DNA of 64,000 bases from G963674835 sp963674835 (GTDB taxonomy: Bacteria > Planctomycetota > Planctomycetia > Pirellulales > Thermoguttaceae), in contig CAXXKC010000002.1 in assembly GCA_963674835.2 (NCBI GenBank), positions 124,001 to 188,000 of the forward strand, given 5' to 3'. Shown piece by piece: positions 49,154 to 59,045 of this stretch. A program made the translations under genes and the position numbers. Under the pieces are notes generated by a model, which saw nothing but the letters and a program-made list of their open reading frames with translations, had not been told where the DNA came from and ran no database searches. The stretch's first letter is position 1; the number at the start of each line of letters is the position of its first letter.

Positions 49154-50502
49154 GTTTATCGTCCGAAATGAATCGGGCCGACAGCGTCGCACGTGAGGCG
49201 GCGATTTTGGTTGGCGTGCTGCTACCCGATCGGCCATCCTACGACGAGCCCCTCGACGAGTTGGCGGGGTTGGCAGAGACGGCCGGTGCGAGGGTCGTGG
49301 CCGAGCTGACCCAACGCCGCAACGCGCCCGACGCGGCCACCTACCTGGGCAAGGGGAAGGTCGACGAACTGCATCGTTTGGCGCAGAAGGCCGACGCCGA
49401 CATCATCATCTTCGACAACGATTTGAGCCCTGGGCAAACGCGCAATCTGGAGCGGGCTTGCGGGGTGAAGGTCTTGGATCGGACGGAGCTGATTCTGGAC
49501 ATCTTTGCCAGCCGCGCGCGGACCTACGAGGCCCGTCTGGCGGTCGAGCTGGCCCAACTGGAATACTCGATGCCTCGCCTGAAACGGCTGTGGACGCACC
49601 TTTCGCGTCAGAAGAAGGGCATCGGTCTGCGCGGGCCGGGCGAAAAGCAGTTGGAAGTGGACCGCCGACTGGTCGAGCGACGCATCAGCGAGTTGCGCAG
49701 CGAGCTAAACGCGGTGCACGGCCGCAAGCAGCGTGAAGTGGCCGCCCGAGCCGACCGCATGACGGTTTCGCTGGTCGGCTACACGAATGCCGGCAAGAGC
49801 ACGTTGATGAAACAATTGACCGGCGCCGACGTGTTTATCGAGGACGCGTTGTTCGCCACGCTCGACACGCGCACGCGGCGGTGGCAGTTGCCGGGCTGGG
49901 GGCCGGTGCTTCTGAGCGATACGGTCGGGTTCATCCGCGATCTGCCCCACCACCTGATTGCCAGTTTCCGCGCGACGCTGGAGGAAGCCCGGCAGGCGAA
50001 CCTGCTGATGCACGTGGCCGACGCCAGCAATCCGGCCGTCGCCGAGCAAATTGCGGCGGCGTACCGGGTGTTGACCGACATCGGCCTGGACGAGAAGGAT
50101 TCGCTGCTGGTGCTCAACAAGATCGATTCGCTTCCGGATCGCGCTCGGCTGGACAACCTTATGGCGAAGTACCCGACGGCCATCGCCGTCAGCGCGCGAA
50201 CAGGATCGGGGTTGCCGGAGCTTTCGGCTGCCGTGAGCGAAGCGCTGAGCCGCAGCTTCCGCGACGTGGAGATCGAGACGGGCATCGACAATGGGCGTCT
50301 GCTGGCGTACCTGGCGGCCCACGGGGAGGTTCTTTCGAAGCGGTACGCCGATGGGCGCGTGATCGTCCACTGTCGGATCTCGCAGCGGCACCTCGGACGG
50401 ATCGGTCCCACGGAAGCGGTCGTCCGCCCGCACGAGGGCAACGGGCAGTTGCCGCTGGATCTTGACGACTCGGTCACCGGCTCGGTGGAGGACGTGGCAT
50501 AG
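49150..50502 (+). CDS. hflX: GTPase HflX, 450 aa
   Basis: GTG start overlaps the rsgA stop by 4 nt. N-terminal HflX domain with RRNAPDAATYLGKGKVDELH and FDNDLSPGQTRNLE. A coiled helical linker (LWTHLSRQKKGIGLRGPGEK) leads to the GTPase with GYTNAGKSTLMKQL (G1), DTVGFIRDLP (G3) and NKID (G4). HflX splits stalled 70S ribosomes under stress. Pairing with rsgA makes a small ribosome-GTPase operon. Confidence 0.95.
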   Translation: MSLSSEMNRADSVAREAAILVGVLLPDRPSYDEPLDELAGLAETAGARVVAELTQRRNAPDAATYLGKGKVDELHRLAQKADADIIIFDNDLSPGQTRNLERACGVKVLDRTELILDIFASRARTYEARLAVELAQLEYSMPRLKRLWTHLSRQKKGIGLRGPGEKQLEVDRRLVERRISELRSELNAVHGRKQREVAARADRMTVSLVGYTNAGKSTLMKQLTGADVFIEDALFATLDTRTRRWQLPGWGPVLLSDTVGFIRDLPHHLIASFRATLEEARQANLLMHVADASNPAVAEQIAAAYRVLTDIGLDEKDSLLVLNKIDSLPDRARLDNLMAKYPTAIAVSARTGSGLPELSAAVSEALSRSFRDVEIETGIDNGRLLAYLAAHGEVLSKRYADGRVIVHCRISQRHLGRIGPTEAVVRPHEGNGQLPLDLDDSVTGSVEDVA

Positions 50503-50638
50503 GGGCGTTTTGTCGAAGTCGGCATCACGACGGGCCGCATCTGGGGGCGAGGCCCCACGGACTCGGCAAGCAGGCCTTCTTTGCGGATGAACAAGGATCG
50601 TTGGCTGCATCGGCATCTAGAGAACAGTCTGTCGAGCC

Positions 50639-51424
50639 ATGAGCAAACGCAGAATCGAAGGGAGTCGAGCGATCGTTACCGGTGCTTCGAGCGGGATCGG
50701 CCGCGCGTTGGCGGTCGAGTTGGCCGCTCAGGGTGCCAAGCTGGTCGTCACGGCCCGGCGGGAAGAACGTCTGAAGGAGCTTTGCGAGCAGATCACATCG
50801 GCCGGCGGGAGTGTTGTGAGTGTCGCTGGCGATATCACGGATGCGGACATCCGCCGGCAAGTCGTCGAGGCGGCCCGCAGCAGCTATGGCGGACTGGACC
50901 TGTTGGTGAATAACGCGGGCGTCGGGGCCATGGGCCCGTTCGAGCAGGCGGATGCGGGGCGCGCCGAGCGCGTCATGCAGGTGAATTTCTTCGCGCTGAT
51001 CGAAATGACGCGACTGGCGCTACCGCTGCTCAAGGAGGGGCGCAACCCGATGGTGGTGAACATCGGCTCGATCCTGGGGCATCGGGGCGCGCCGCATAGC
51101 AGCGAATACTCGGCGAGCAAATTCGCCGTGCACGGCTTTAGCGAGGCGGTTCGCGCGGAGTGGAGCCGGTTGAGGATCGATGTGCTAGTGGTGAGCCCCG
51201 GGACGACGCAGACCGAGTTTTTCGACAGCGTACTGGAACGCGTTGGAGACGCGGCGTGGCCTGAGCACACGCCGGTTTCAGCCGAGGTGGTCGCGCGAAG
51301 AACCGTGCGAGCCATCCGCGCCGGCCGGCACGAGATCATTCCCTATGGCTGGGGCAAGGTGCTGTGTTGGCTGAACCGGCTGTCGCCCGGGCTGGTCGAC
51401 CGCATTATGGCCCGGTATGCGTAG
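50639..51424 (+). CDS. Short-chain dehydrogenase/reductase, 261 aa
   Basis: Classical SDR: TGASSGIGRALAVELA (TGxxxGxG NAD(P) site), NNAGVG, and catalytic Ser-Tyr-Lys (NIGSILGHRG, YSASKFAV). RLRIDVLVVSPGTTQTEFF is the substrate loop. Substrate not predictable. Normal length. Confidence 0.93.
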   Translation: MSKRRIEGSRAIVTGASSGIGRALAVELAAQGAKLVVTARREERLKELCEQITSAGGSVVSVAGDITDADIRRQVVEAARSSYGGLDLLVNNAGVGAMGPFEQADAGRAERVMQVNFFALIEMTRLALPLLKEGRNPMVVNIGSILGHRGAPHSSEYSASKFAVHGFSEAVRAEWSRLRIDVLVVSPGTTQTEFFDSVLERVGDAAWPEHTPVSAEVVARRTVRAIRAGRHEIIPYGWGKVLCWLNRLSPGLVDRIMARYA

Positions 51425-51450
51425 ACGGGCGCCATTGCCGGATCACGAAC

Positions 51451-52146
51451 TCACTTGACGACCGGCATGAGCTTGACGGTTCGGAAGTGGACCTCGCCGC
51501 CTTCGGATTGCAGGCCGATCTTGCCGGGTACATCGTCGCAATCGGTGGCGTAGTTGATAACCTTGCCATTGAGTTCGACGCTCACGGTGCCGCCGTTGAT
51601 CAGGATGGAACACTGGTTCCATTCTCCGGGCGGTTTCTCACCATCGGCGATGCGTTTCACTCCGATCAAATGGCCGAACTTCTCGTGCTTGACGTCCTGG
51701 AAGCGATCGGCATCGCCCTTGAGCTTGTATCCCTCGAACGCCCAGAGATCGCCGGCATCGCCGTGCTTCAGTTGTGTCTCGATGCACTTGGGCAACGTTT
51801 TCGGCTCGCCGGTAATTCGGGCGAAGATGCCGCTGTTGCCTGGGTCCTTGCCGGGGGCCCAGCGCCACTCGACGACGAGCTTGAAGTCCTTGAATTCCTT
51901 CTTCGTCGCCAGGTAGCCCATCGGCTCGCCCTTGCAAACGAGAATGCCGTCTTTGACACTCCAAACGTCTTCGAGCTTGAGCTTGGGATCGGCCAGGTGG
52001 AACTCCCACCCGTCGAGGTCTTTGCCGTTGAACAGAGAGACGTCTTCGCCGAGCTTCGGCTCGCCGGGATTCTGTTGCGCACACGCCGTGGCGATGCCGG
52101 CGGCAACCATTGCCAACACGACTGCCGGCATGAGAATACGAATCAT
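51451..52146 (-). CDS. DUF1080 (3-keto-disaccharide hydrolase-like) secreted protein, 231 aa
   Basis: Signal peptide MIRILMPAVVLAMVAAGIAT with ACAQ end. SLFNGKDLDGWEFHLADPKL is the DUF1080 signature, followed by the concanavalin-like core (DFKLVVEWRWAPGKDPGNSG, then a GPPGEWNQCSILINGG-like block, here KPPGEWNQCSI). Very frequent in planctomycetes. Extracytoplasmic carbohydrate binding or cleavage. Confidence 0.92.
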   Translation of the reverse strand: MIRILMPAVVLAMVAAGIATACAQQNPGEPKLGEDVSLFNGKDLDGWEFHLADPKLKLEDVWSVKDGILVCKGEPMGYLATKKEFKDFKLVVEWRWAPGKDPGNSGIFARITGEPKTLPKCIETQLKHGDAGDLWAFEGYKLKGDADRFQDVKHEKFGHLIGVKRIADGEKPPGEWNQCSILINGGTVSVELNGKVINYATDCDDVPGKIGLQSEGGEVHFRTVKLMPVVK

Positions 52147-52294
52147 CGACGGTTCTCCGTAACGAGCGGTCTGCGATGCGAGTGCGGGCAGAGAGGCGGG
52201 CGGGCCTGGTTGTGGCCCGTTAAGTCTGGCGCCGTTTTCCCCAGCTACCCAATGTATTTCAATCGCCTCGCCGATGCAATTGGCTAGGTAGCGG

Positions 52295-52390
52295 CTAGTG
52301 CGTGTCGCACTTGACTGTAGCGTTCGCGGCGGCGTGTTTTTAAGGTTCCGGAAGCGAAATGCAGGCTACGATTACGCCGAACGCGCTCTA
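52295..52390. repeat. 96-bp dispersed repeat, copy 1
   Basis: Begins CTAGTGCGTGTCGCACTT (hairpin GTGCG-TGT-CGCAC) and continues through TGTAGCGTTCGCGGCGGCGT to TACGATTACGCCGAACGCGC and CTCTA. Internal near-complementarity allows a longer hairpin. It matches 58010-58105 over the same 96-bp length. It ends 11 bp before the RluA-type gene. Confidence 0.85.
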
Positions 52391-52401
52391 CAATACGGCG
52401 T

Positions 52402-53109
52402 ATGGGAGCATCTGCCATCGACGTACTGTACGAATCGGGTCCATGCTTGGTCGTAAACAAGCCCCCCGGCATCCTGACGCAGGCTCCGCCCGGCATCGAC
52501 AGCCTGGAAGTGCGTCTGAAGGCGTTCTTCAGGGAGCGTCTTAACAAGACGGGCAACGTCTACGTCGGGGTGCCGCACCGCCTCGACCGGCCGGCGTCGG
52601 GGGCCATGGTCTTCGCCAGGCATGTGCGGGCAGCGCGGCGGCTGTCGGAGCAGTTCGAGGCGCGCACCGTCAAGAAAATCTATTGGGTTTGTGTCGAGGG
52701 CCGAGTCACGCCGGAGGCCGACCGTTGGGAGGATTATGTCCGCAAGGTGCCCCAGCAACCGCAGGCCGAAGTCGTTGCGGCTGACCACCCGGAGGGCCGA
52801 CTGGCCGTTCTGCATTACCAAGTTGTCGGGGTGGGCGGCTGGGGTACCTGGTTGGAAGTCGAGTTGGAGACCGGCCGCATGCACCAAGTACGCGTGCAGG
52901 CCGCCCAACGGGGTCACCCGGTGCTTGGCGACTGGCAGTACGGTTCCACGGTCGCGTTTGGGCCGCCGCGAGAAGATCGGCGGGAATTGGCCATCGCGTT
53001 GCACGCCCGGCGGCTTGCGTTTCGGCATCCCATGACGCACGAGCCGGTCGACGTCGTCGCTCCGCTGCCCGATGCCTGGCAAGCGCTGCAACTGCCCTGC
53101 CCTCCCTAA
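52402..53109 (+). CDS. RluA-family pseudouridine synthase, 235 aa
   Basis: The catalytic motif GVPHRLDRPASGAMVFARH is present, with the Asp essential for pseudouridine formation. LVVNKPPGILTQ and ETGRMHQVRVQAAQRGHPVL complete the family pattern. No S4 domain. rRNA or tRNA target not known. The 5' leader contains the 96-bp dispersed repeat. Confidence 0.93.
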   Translation: MGASAIDVLYESGPCLVVNKPPGILTQAPPGIDSLEVRLKAFFRERLNKTGNVYVGVPHRLDRPASGAMVFARHVRAARRLSEQFEARTVKKIYWVCVEGRVTPEADRWEDYVRKVPQQPQAEVVAADHPEGRLAVLHYQVVGVGGWGTWLEVELETGRMHQVRVQAAQRGHPVLGDWQYGSTVAFGPPREDRRELAIALHARRLAFRHPMTHEPVDVVAPLPDAWQALQLPCPP

Positions 53110-53445
53110 CTGGACATCCGATTGGAGCACGAAGGTTCTTGGGCGGGCACGGTTCGCCTGGGCGGTTGCGAGGGGCGAAAGTCTGGCGTGCTGGTGTGTC
53201 CGCGTCACGCGGATCATCCCCTGCCGGCGAACGTCGGTCGCTACGTCCATCGAGCGTCCTAACCTGCGGGGTGCCTTTTCGGGATGCGGCCCGTGCGATA
53301 CCATTGCCAAGTACGACCACCCCCGCGGGTGTCGCCCTGATCCGGCGGCCACCAGTCGCCCTGGCACCCCCTACTTTGTGGCAAGTCGGTCTTGGTCGTG
53401 CCGGCCGTTTCGTAGGTATCACTCATCAGAAAGAGTTTTCGACCC
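53110..53445 (+). other. Intergenic region before acnA
   Basis: No gene supported; the overlapping frames have poor composition. It presumably holds the acnA promoter and leader. Confidence 0.4.
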
Positions 53446-56169
53446 ATGGCCTCGTTTGAACGTCCTGCCGATCCATTTCACGCCCGCGACACTTTTGAAA
53501 CCGGCACGGGAAAGGCGGCCATCTACCGTCTGAGCCGCCTGGAAGAGGCCGGTCTGACGAAGGTCTCGGCGCTGCCGTATTCGATCCGCCTGTTGCTGGA
53601 AGCGGTGGTTCGAACCTGCGACGGCTACACGGTGACCGAGAAGGACGTTTGCAACCTGGCCGCGTGGAGCGGGACTTCGCCGACGCGGTCGGAGATTCCG
53701 TTCAAGCCGGCGCGCGTCGTCCTGCAGGATTTCACGGGCGTTCCGGCCGTGGTCGATCTGGCGGCGATGCGGAGTGCCATGCAGCGGCTCGGCGGAGATC
53801 CGAAGAAGATCAACCCGTTGATTCCCGTGGACTTGGTGATCGATCACTCGGTGCAGGTCGACGCCTTCGGGTCGCCGGACGCGCTTCGAGTGAACATCGA
53901 CTACGAGTTCGCCCGCAACCGCGAACGATACGAGTTTCTGCGATGGGGGCAGAAGGCACTGGACAACTTCCGAGTGATGCCGCCGGGGCTGGGGATCATC
54001 CACCAGGTGAACCTCGAGTTCCTGGCCAAGTGCGTCTTCCTCCGGCAGGACGAGGCCGGCCCCGTCGCGGTTCCGGACACGCTCGTCGGCACGGACAGTC
54101 ACACAACGATGATCAATAGCCTGGGCGTTCTCGGTTGGGGTGTGGGCGGCATCGAAGCCGAGGCGGTCATGCTCGGCCAGCCGCTCTATATGCTCATGCC
54201 TGAGGTCATCGGGTTCAAGTTGACCGGCCAGTTGCCGGCGGGCGCGACGGCCACGGATCTCGTGCTCACGGTTACGCAAATCCTTCGCAAAGAGGGCGTC
54301 GTCGGCAAGTTCGTCGAGTACTTTGGATCGGGCGTTTCCAGTATGTCGCTGGCCGATCGGGCGACGCTGAGCAATATGTCGCCCGAATACGGCGCCACGA
54401 TGGGCTTCTTTGCCATCGACGGCCAAACGCTCGCCTATTTGCGCGAGACCGGACGGACGGACGAGGAGCTGCAACTGGTTGAGCGTTATACGAAGGAACA
54501 GCAACTGTTCCGGACCGACGACGCCGCGGCGCCGACGTATACCAAGGTGCTCTCGCTCGACCTCGGCACGGTCGAACCGAGCCTGGCCGGCCCGAAGCGA
54601 CCGCAAGACCGCGTTCCGCTGAAGGCCATGAAACAGGCGTTCCAGGAATCGCTGCAGGCGCCGATCAAGCAGCGTGGATTTGCGCTCTCTGGCGAGGATT
54701 CGAAACGCACGGCGAGTATCGTCGGCGACGGCGAGCAGACGACGATCGGCCATGGCGCGGTGGTGATCGCCTCGATTACCAGTTGCACGAACACGAGCAA
54801 TCCGAGCGTGATGATTGCCGCTGGTTTGCTTGCCCGGAAGGCGGTCGAAAAAGGGCTGCGCGTGCCGCCGCACGTCAAGACGAGCCTTGCGCCCGGCTCG
54901 CGTGTGGTCACCGACTACTACGAGCGATCGGGGCTGGACAAGGCGCTGGACACGCTCGGTTTCCAGACGGTCGGTTACGGCTGTACGACGTGCATCGGCA
55001 ACAGCGGCCCGCTGCCGGAGGCTGTCGCCAAAGCGGTGACCGACGGGAACCTCGTCGCGTCGGCCGTGCTGAGCGGGAATCGGAACTTCGAAGGCCGGAT
55101 CAGTCCACTGGTGAAGGCGAACTATCTGGCCAGCCCGCCGCTGGTCGTCGCGTACGCGCTGGCCGGCACGACGGACATCGATTTGACCACGGAACCGCTG
55201 GGAACGGGAAGCGACGGCAAAGCGGTCTACCTCCGCGACATCTGGCCGACGCCCGAGGAGGTCCGAGCGGTGGTGGCGGAGGCGGTGCAGCCGGAGATGT
55301 TTCGGCAGCGCTATGCGAACGTTTTTCAGGACAACCCGTTGTGGAACGAACTGCCGGTGGTCGGGGGCGAACTGTACGAGTGGCAGTCGGACAGCACGTA
55401 CATTCAGGAGCCGCCGTTCCTGTTGGATCTAGCCGCCGAGCCGAGCCGGCCGGAGCCCATTCGCGGCGCGCGGGTGTTGTTGGCCTTGGGCGATTCGGTG
55501 ACGACCGATCACATTTCGCCGGCGGGGTCGATCGCCTCGACGAGTCCGGCCGGAACGTATCTGCAGGAGCACGGCGTCGAGCCGGTCGATTTCAACAGCT
55601 ACGGTTCGCGCCGCGGCAACGACCGGGTGATGACGCGAGGGACGTTCGCCAACATCCGCATTCACAATCAGCTCGTTCCAGGCACTGAGGGGGGCGTGAC
55701 GCGGCACCTTCCCGACGGCCAGACGATGAGCGTGTACGAGGCCGCGATGAAGTATGAGCAGGAAGGCGTGCCACTGATGGTTCTGGCCGGCGCGGAATAT
55801 GGCACCGGCAGCAGCCGCGACTGGGCCGCCAAGGGAACGCAGCTGCTGGGTGTGCGGGCCGTGATCGCGGCGAGCTACGAGCGCATCCACCGCAGCAACC
55901 TGGTGGGCATGGGAGTTCTGCCCTTGCAGTTTGCCGACGGCGCGACCTGGCAATCGCTCGGCCTGACTGGTGAAGAGCTCTTTGATGTGCCGGCGATCGA
56001 TGAGACGTTCCAGCCCGGTGATACGTTGACCGTATCGGCGACATCATCGACGGGCCAGGCGCGAACGTTCCCCGTGACGGTCCGCATCGACACGCTCGTC
56101 GAGTTGGACTACTACCGCAACGGCGGCATCTTGCAGACGGTGCTCCGCAAGCTACTCGAGGGAGCCTGA
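53446..56169 (+). CDS. acnA: Aconitate hydratase A, 907 aa
   Basis: A full-length AcnA/IRP-type enzyme. It converts citrate to isocitrate in the TCA cycle with a 4Fe-4S cluster. Cluster ligands are in SITSCTNTSNP (about Cys447) and GYGCTTCIGNSG (about Cys512 and 515). The C-terminal swivel domain contains GDSVTTDHISPAGSI and GAEYGTGSSRDWAAKGT. Length is normal and no frame break is seen. Confidence 0.97.
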   Translation: MASFERPADPFHARDTFETGTGKAAIYRLSRLEEAGLTKVSALPYSIRLLLEAVVRTCDGYTVTEKDVCNLAAWSGTSPTRSEIPFKPARVVLQDFTGVPAVVDLAAMRSAMQRLGGDPKKINPLIPVDLVIDHSVQVDAFGSPDALRVNIDYEFARNRERYEFLRWGQKALDNFRVMPPGLGIIHQVNLEFLAKCVFLRQDEAGPVAVPDTLVGTDSHTTMINSLGVLGWGVGGIEAEAVMLGQPLYMLMPEVIGFKLTGQLPAGATATDLVLTVTQILRKEGVVGKFVEYFGSGVSSMSLADRATLSNMSPEYGATMGFFAIDGQTLAYLRETGRTDEELQLVERYTKEQQLFRTDDAAAPTYTKVLSLDLGTVEPSLAGPKRPQDRVPLKAMKQAFQESLQAPIKQRGFALSGEDSKRTASIVGDGEQTTIGHGAVVIASITSCTNTSNPSVMIAAGLLARKAVEKGLRVPPHVKTSLAPGSRVVTDYYERSGLDKALDTLGFQTVGYGCTTCIGNSGPLPEAVAKAVTDGNLVASAVLSGNRNFEGRISPLVKANYLASPPLVVAYALAGTTDIDLTTEPLGTGSDGKAVYLRDIWPTPEEVRAVVAEAVQPEMFRQRYANVFQDNPLWNELPVVGGELYEWQSDSTYIQEPPFLLDLAAEPSRPEPIRGARVLLALGDSVTTDHISPAGSIASTSPAGTYLQEHGVEPVDFNSYGSRRGNDRVMTRGTFANIRIHNQLVPGTEGGVTRHLPDGQTMSVYEAAMKYEQEGVPLMVLAGAEYGTGSSRDWAAKGTQLLGVRAVIAASYERIHRSNLVGMGVLPLQFADGATWQSLGLTGEELFDVPAIDETFQPGDTLTVSATSSTGQARTFPVTVRIDTLVELDYYRNGGILQTVLRKLLEGA

Positions 56170-56255
56170 GAGGTGGATCGGGCTGGCTGCGTCCGCGCGG
56201 GTACGGGTTCAGCGCGCAGAGCTCCGGCGGGTATCGTGCGCGATGGGGGAGTTTC

Positions 56256-56744
56256 TTAGCAGCGTGCTGCCGGCTCCTGGCCGAGCAATTCGAGATCGCG
56301 ATGGTAGAAGCGAATGGCTTCGGCAGGGCTGAGATTGAAGATGGCGCGACCATCGGTTTCCCAATGCTCGCGATCGAGCCGGAACACGGCCGTCGCCGCC
56401 CGCAGATTACCTACGACGTCGGCCGTGCCAGGGGAACCTTCCACACCGGCGTCCATCTCGATCGTCACGGCGACGAACGCGGAGAGTTCGCCCGTTGAGC
56501 GGTTTCGGGCGTAGGTCACCTCGTTGTCGAACTCACAGTCGGTCCAACGCGGCCCCTCGGGGCGCGTACCGACCATGCCCAACTGGACAAACTTCGCTTC
56601 CAATCGCTCCCGTTGCCGATGAAACTCACGTCGAGCTTCGGCAAAACGCACCTCGCGAAGCGTTGCCCGAATTGGCCGCCAGACAACGGCCAATCCCACC
56701 ACAACGAGAACGGCGGCTAAAGGAATCCACCAATAATCCACCAT
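56256..56744 (-). CDS. Membrane-anchored hypothetical protein, 162 aa
   Basis: MVDYWWIPLAAVLVVVGLAV is an N-terminal membrane helix. A coiled segment (FAEARREFHRQRERLEAKFV) and an alpha/beta domain (WTDCEFDNEVTYARNRSTGE, AFVAVTIEMDAGVEG) follow. Planctomycete-style hypothetical; no known domain. Confidence 0.75.
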   Translation of the reverse strand: MVDYWWIPLAAVLVVVGLAVVWRPIRATLREVRFAEARREFHRQRERLEAKFVQLGMVGTRPEGPRWTDCEFDNEVTYARNRSTGELSAFVAVTIEMDAGVEGSPGTADVVGNLRAATAVFRLDREHWETDGRAIFNLSPAEAIRFYHRDLELLGQEPAARC

Positions 56745-57031
56745 ACTCGGACCCTTCGGTAGCTGCCCCCCGGACAGCTCACTATCGCTGTTCTACGTAC
56801 CATTCTAAGCCCGACTGGCCGGGGAATGCAAGGACCGAGCAGCAGGTTGTTGGTACCCGGCGTTTCGAGAGACTCCTGGGCGCGCCGTTGAGCTGGGATA
56901 GTCTGCCACGGCGACTAGAATCGGTACACCCGCACCGCTTGAGCGGCCGACGAGCTGTCGGGGAAGATGGGTGGCCTTGCGACACCTCCAGATGGGTTGC
57001 ACTCTCTTGGTGGGGACGAATAATCTCGAAT

Positions 57032-57889
57032 ATGGCAAACCTCGGCGCACACATGTCGATCGGTGGCGGCTTCGACAAGGCCGTCCAACGGGCTCACGAG
57101 TCGGGTTGCGATTGCGTTCAGATCTTCACCAAGAACAACAGTCAGTGGCGGGCGGCCGAGATCTCGCGGGAGAGCGTTAGGCGATTTCGCGAGGCTTTGG
57201 CTGAATTCGAGGTGGGTCATCCGCTTGCGCATGCTTCGTACCTGATCAATTTGGCGAGCCCTGACGCGGCGCTTTGGGCTAAGTCGGTCGACGCGTTGGT
57301 CGTGGAGCTGCAGCGTGCCGAAACACTGGGGATTCCTTACGTTGTTGTGCACCCCGGCTCGTACACTACGTCGAGTGAAGCCCGAGGCCTGCGGCGGATC
57401 GTGCGAGCGTTGGATCAGGCTGACCGGCGGACCAAGGGGCTGAAGGTGGTCTGTTTGCTGGAAACCATGGCGGGACAGGGGACGTCGGTGGGCTGCCGGT
57501 TCGAGCACTTGGCCGCGATTCTTGAGGGCGTGCGGGATGCACATCGCCTGGGGGTGTGTTTTGACACGTGCCATGTGTTCGCCGCCGGGTATCCGATGAC
57601 CACCCTGCGCCAGTACCGGGCGACCATGCGAGGTCTGATTCAGTGTGTCGGTCGGGAGCGGATTCGGGCCTTTCACCTCAACGACAGTCGCGGTCCAGAG
57701 GGATGTCGAGTGGACCGCCACGCACACATCGGCCGCGGATACATGGGATTGGAGCCGTTTCGTCATCTGCTTGCCGACCGGCGATTCGGCAACGTTCCGA
57801 TGTATCTTGAGACTCCGAAAGGAGTTGAAGACGGCCGGTCCTTTGATGAGATCAATCTGGCCACCCTGAGGGGTCTGTTGGCCGAATAG
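57032..57889 (+). CDS. nfo: Deoxyribonuclease IV (AP endonuclease), 285 aa
   Basis: ATG 57032 (MANLGAHMSIGGGFDKAVQR); the much longer upstream frame lacks coding character. Zinc-binding TIM-barrel motifs: GAHMSIGGG, YVVVHPGSYT, LLETMAGQGTSVG, VCFDTCHVFAAGY, FHLNDSRGP, VDRHAHIGRG and MYLETPKG. Endonuclease IV cleaves DNA at abasic sites in base excision repair. All metal ligands present. Confidence 0.95.
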   Translation: MANLGAHMSIGGGFDKAVQRAHESGCDCVQIFTKNNSQWRAAEISRESVRRFREALAEFEVGHPLAHASYLINLASPDAALWAKSVDALVVELQRAETLGIPYVVVHPGSYTTSSEARGLRRIVRALDQADRRTKGLKVVCLLETMAGQGTSVGCRFEHLAAILEGVRDAHRLGVCFDTCHVFAAGYPMTTLRQYRATMRGLIQCVGRERIRAFHLNDSRGPEGCRVDRHAHIGRGYMGLEPFRHLLADRRFGNVPMYLETPKGVEDGRSFDEINLATLRGLLAE

Positions 57890-58009
57890 GTAGCCCTGGC
57901 GGGCGGCGCTCGTTGATCGTGCCTGATCGCGACAACCGGGACAACGGATTCGCGTACGACCGCGAGGCATGGGTTGCGAGCTCGCGCAACGAAATGGCGG
58001 TATACTTTC

Positions 58010-58105
58010 CTAGTGCGTGTCGCACTTAACTGTAGCGTTCGCGGCGGCGTATTCCTACGGTTCCGAAAGCGAAATACACGGTACGATTACGCCGAATGCG
58101 CTCTA
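58010..58105. repeat. 96-bp dispersed repeat, copy 2
   Basis: Same length, ends and internal hairpins as copy 1 at 52295-52390, with about 15 substitutions by eye. Lies between the endonuclease IV and GNAT genes. Confidence 0.85.
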
Positions 58106-58235
58106 TTCATCCGCATTGATACCGGGAAGTTGACCCCTACGCTGTGGGCAGATAGATTACATCTGGATATGCGGGCGTGGGCTGGCTCCGTGCCGTCATG
58201 ACCGCCCCCTTTGGTGGGGCCAAAGTTGTCGCGAG

Positions 58236-58808
58236 ATGACTATGGGGATGGGCCTGACCTACTTCAAACGCTACCGGATGGAGATCGACGTTTCGGCGTG
58301 CGATCTGCCGCCCTCGGCGGTCCCGGCGGGGTACCGTCTGCTGCCGTGGGATCCGAAGCTGTTGGATGCGCACGCGGAGGTGAAGTATCTGTCGTTTCGG
58401 TCGGAAATCGACGCGAACGTGTTTCCCTGCTTCCAGGAGCTGTCGGGCTGCCGGCGTCTGATGCAGGAGATCTCCAACAAGCCGGGCTTTCTGCCGGAGG
58501 CGACGTGGCTGGCCGTCTACGTCGGCGGTGATCGGCAGTTCGCGGAGTACTGCGGAACGATTCAAGGCATTCGCGACCGGTCTGGCGAGGGGGCGATTCA
58601 GAACCTGGGGATCATCCCACAGCATCGGAACCGGCAACTGGGCACATGTTTGATGTCGTACGCTCTGAACGGATTTCGTAGCCGGGGCGCGACGCGCGTC
58701 CATCTGGAAGTGACGGCCGAGAACAAGGGTGCGATCCGGCTCTATCACCGTCTGGGCTTTGCGACCATCAAGACCGTCTTCAAAGCGGCCGAAGTGGCGT
58801 ACTCCTAG
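58236..58808 (+). CDS. GNAT-family N-acetyltransferase, 190 aa
   Basis: The acetyl-CoA binding region is GAIQNLGIIPQHRNRQLGTC (R/QxxGxG/A-like), followed by VHLEVTAENKGAIRLYHRLG, which is the hallmark motif B of GNATs. Several in-frame ATGs (58236, 58242, 58248) leave the start uncertain by 4 residues. Substrate unknown. Confidence 0.9.
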   Translation: MTMGMGLTYFKRYRMEIDVSACDLPPSAVPAGYRLLPWDPKLLDAHAEVKYLSFRSEIDANVFPCFQELSGCRRLMQEISNKPGFLPEATWLAVYVGGDRQFAEYCGTIQGIRDRSGEGAIQNLGIIPQHRNRQLGTCLMSYALNGFRSRGATRVHLEVTAENKGAIRLYHRLGFATIKTVFKAAEVAYS

Positions 58809-59045
58809 CCCCGGGGGTTGCACTTTGCCGGGCTGAAAACGACAATCGTCTCTCTGTCCGGCGCCAATCTACCCATCTTGTTGAGCGTCGCAGAAGTAGT
58901 AGGCTGGTGAGCTCGCGAAAACATTTCGAATACCGGGCTCCGGTTGGTCGCCCTGGTATCCCTACTCTTGCGACGGTCAGTAAGCGGAGCCGGGATTGCG
59001 GCGGAGTGCTCTTTCGTCACTGATGCTATGTCCATAGGAGACTTC

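Noticed and set aside
53419..54873. 484-codon minus-strand frame opposite acnA
   Set aside because: Shadow frame of a GC-rich conserved gene; Arg/His-rich with no motif.
56495..57031. N-terminal extension of endonuclease IV by 179 codons
   Set aside because: The family starts at MANLGAHMS; the upstream part is an antisense and intergenic shadow.
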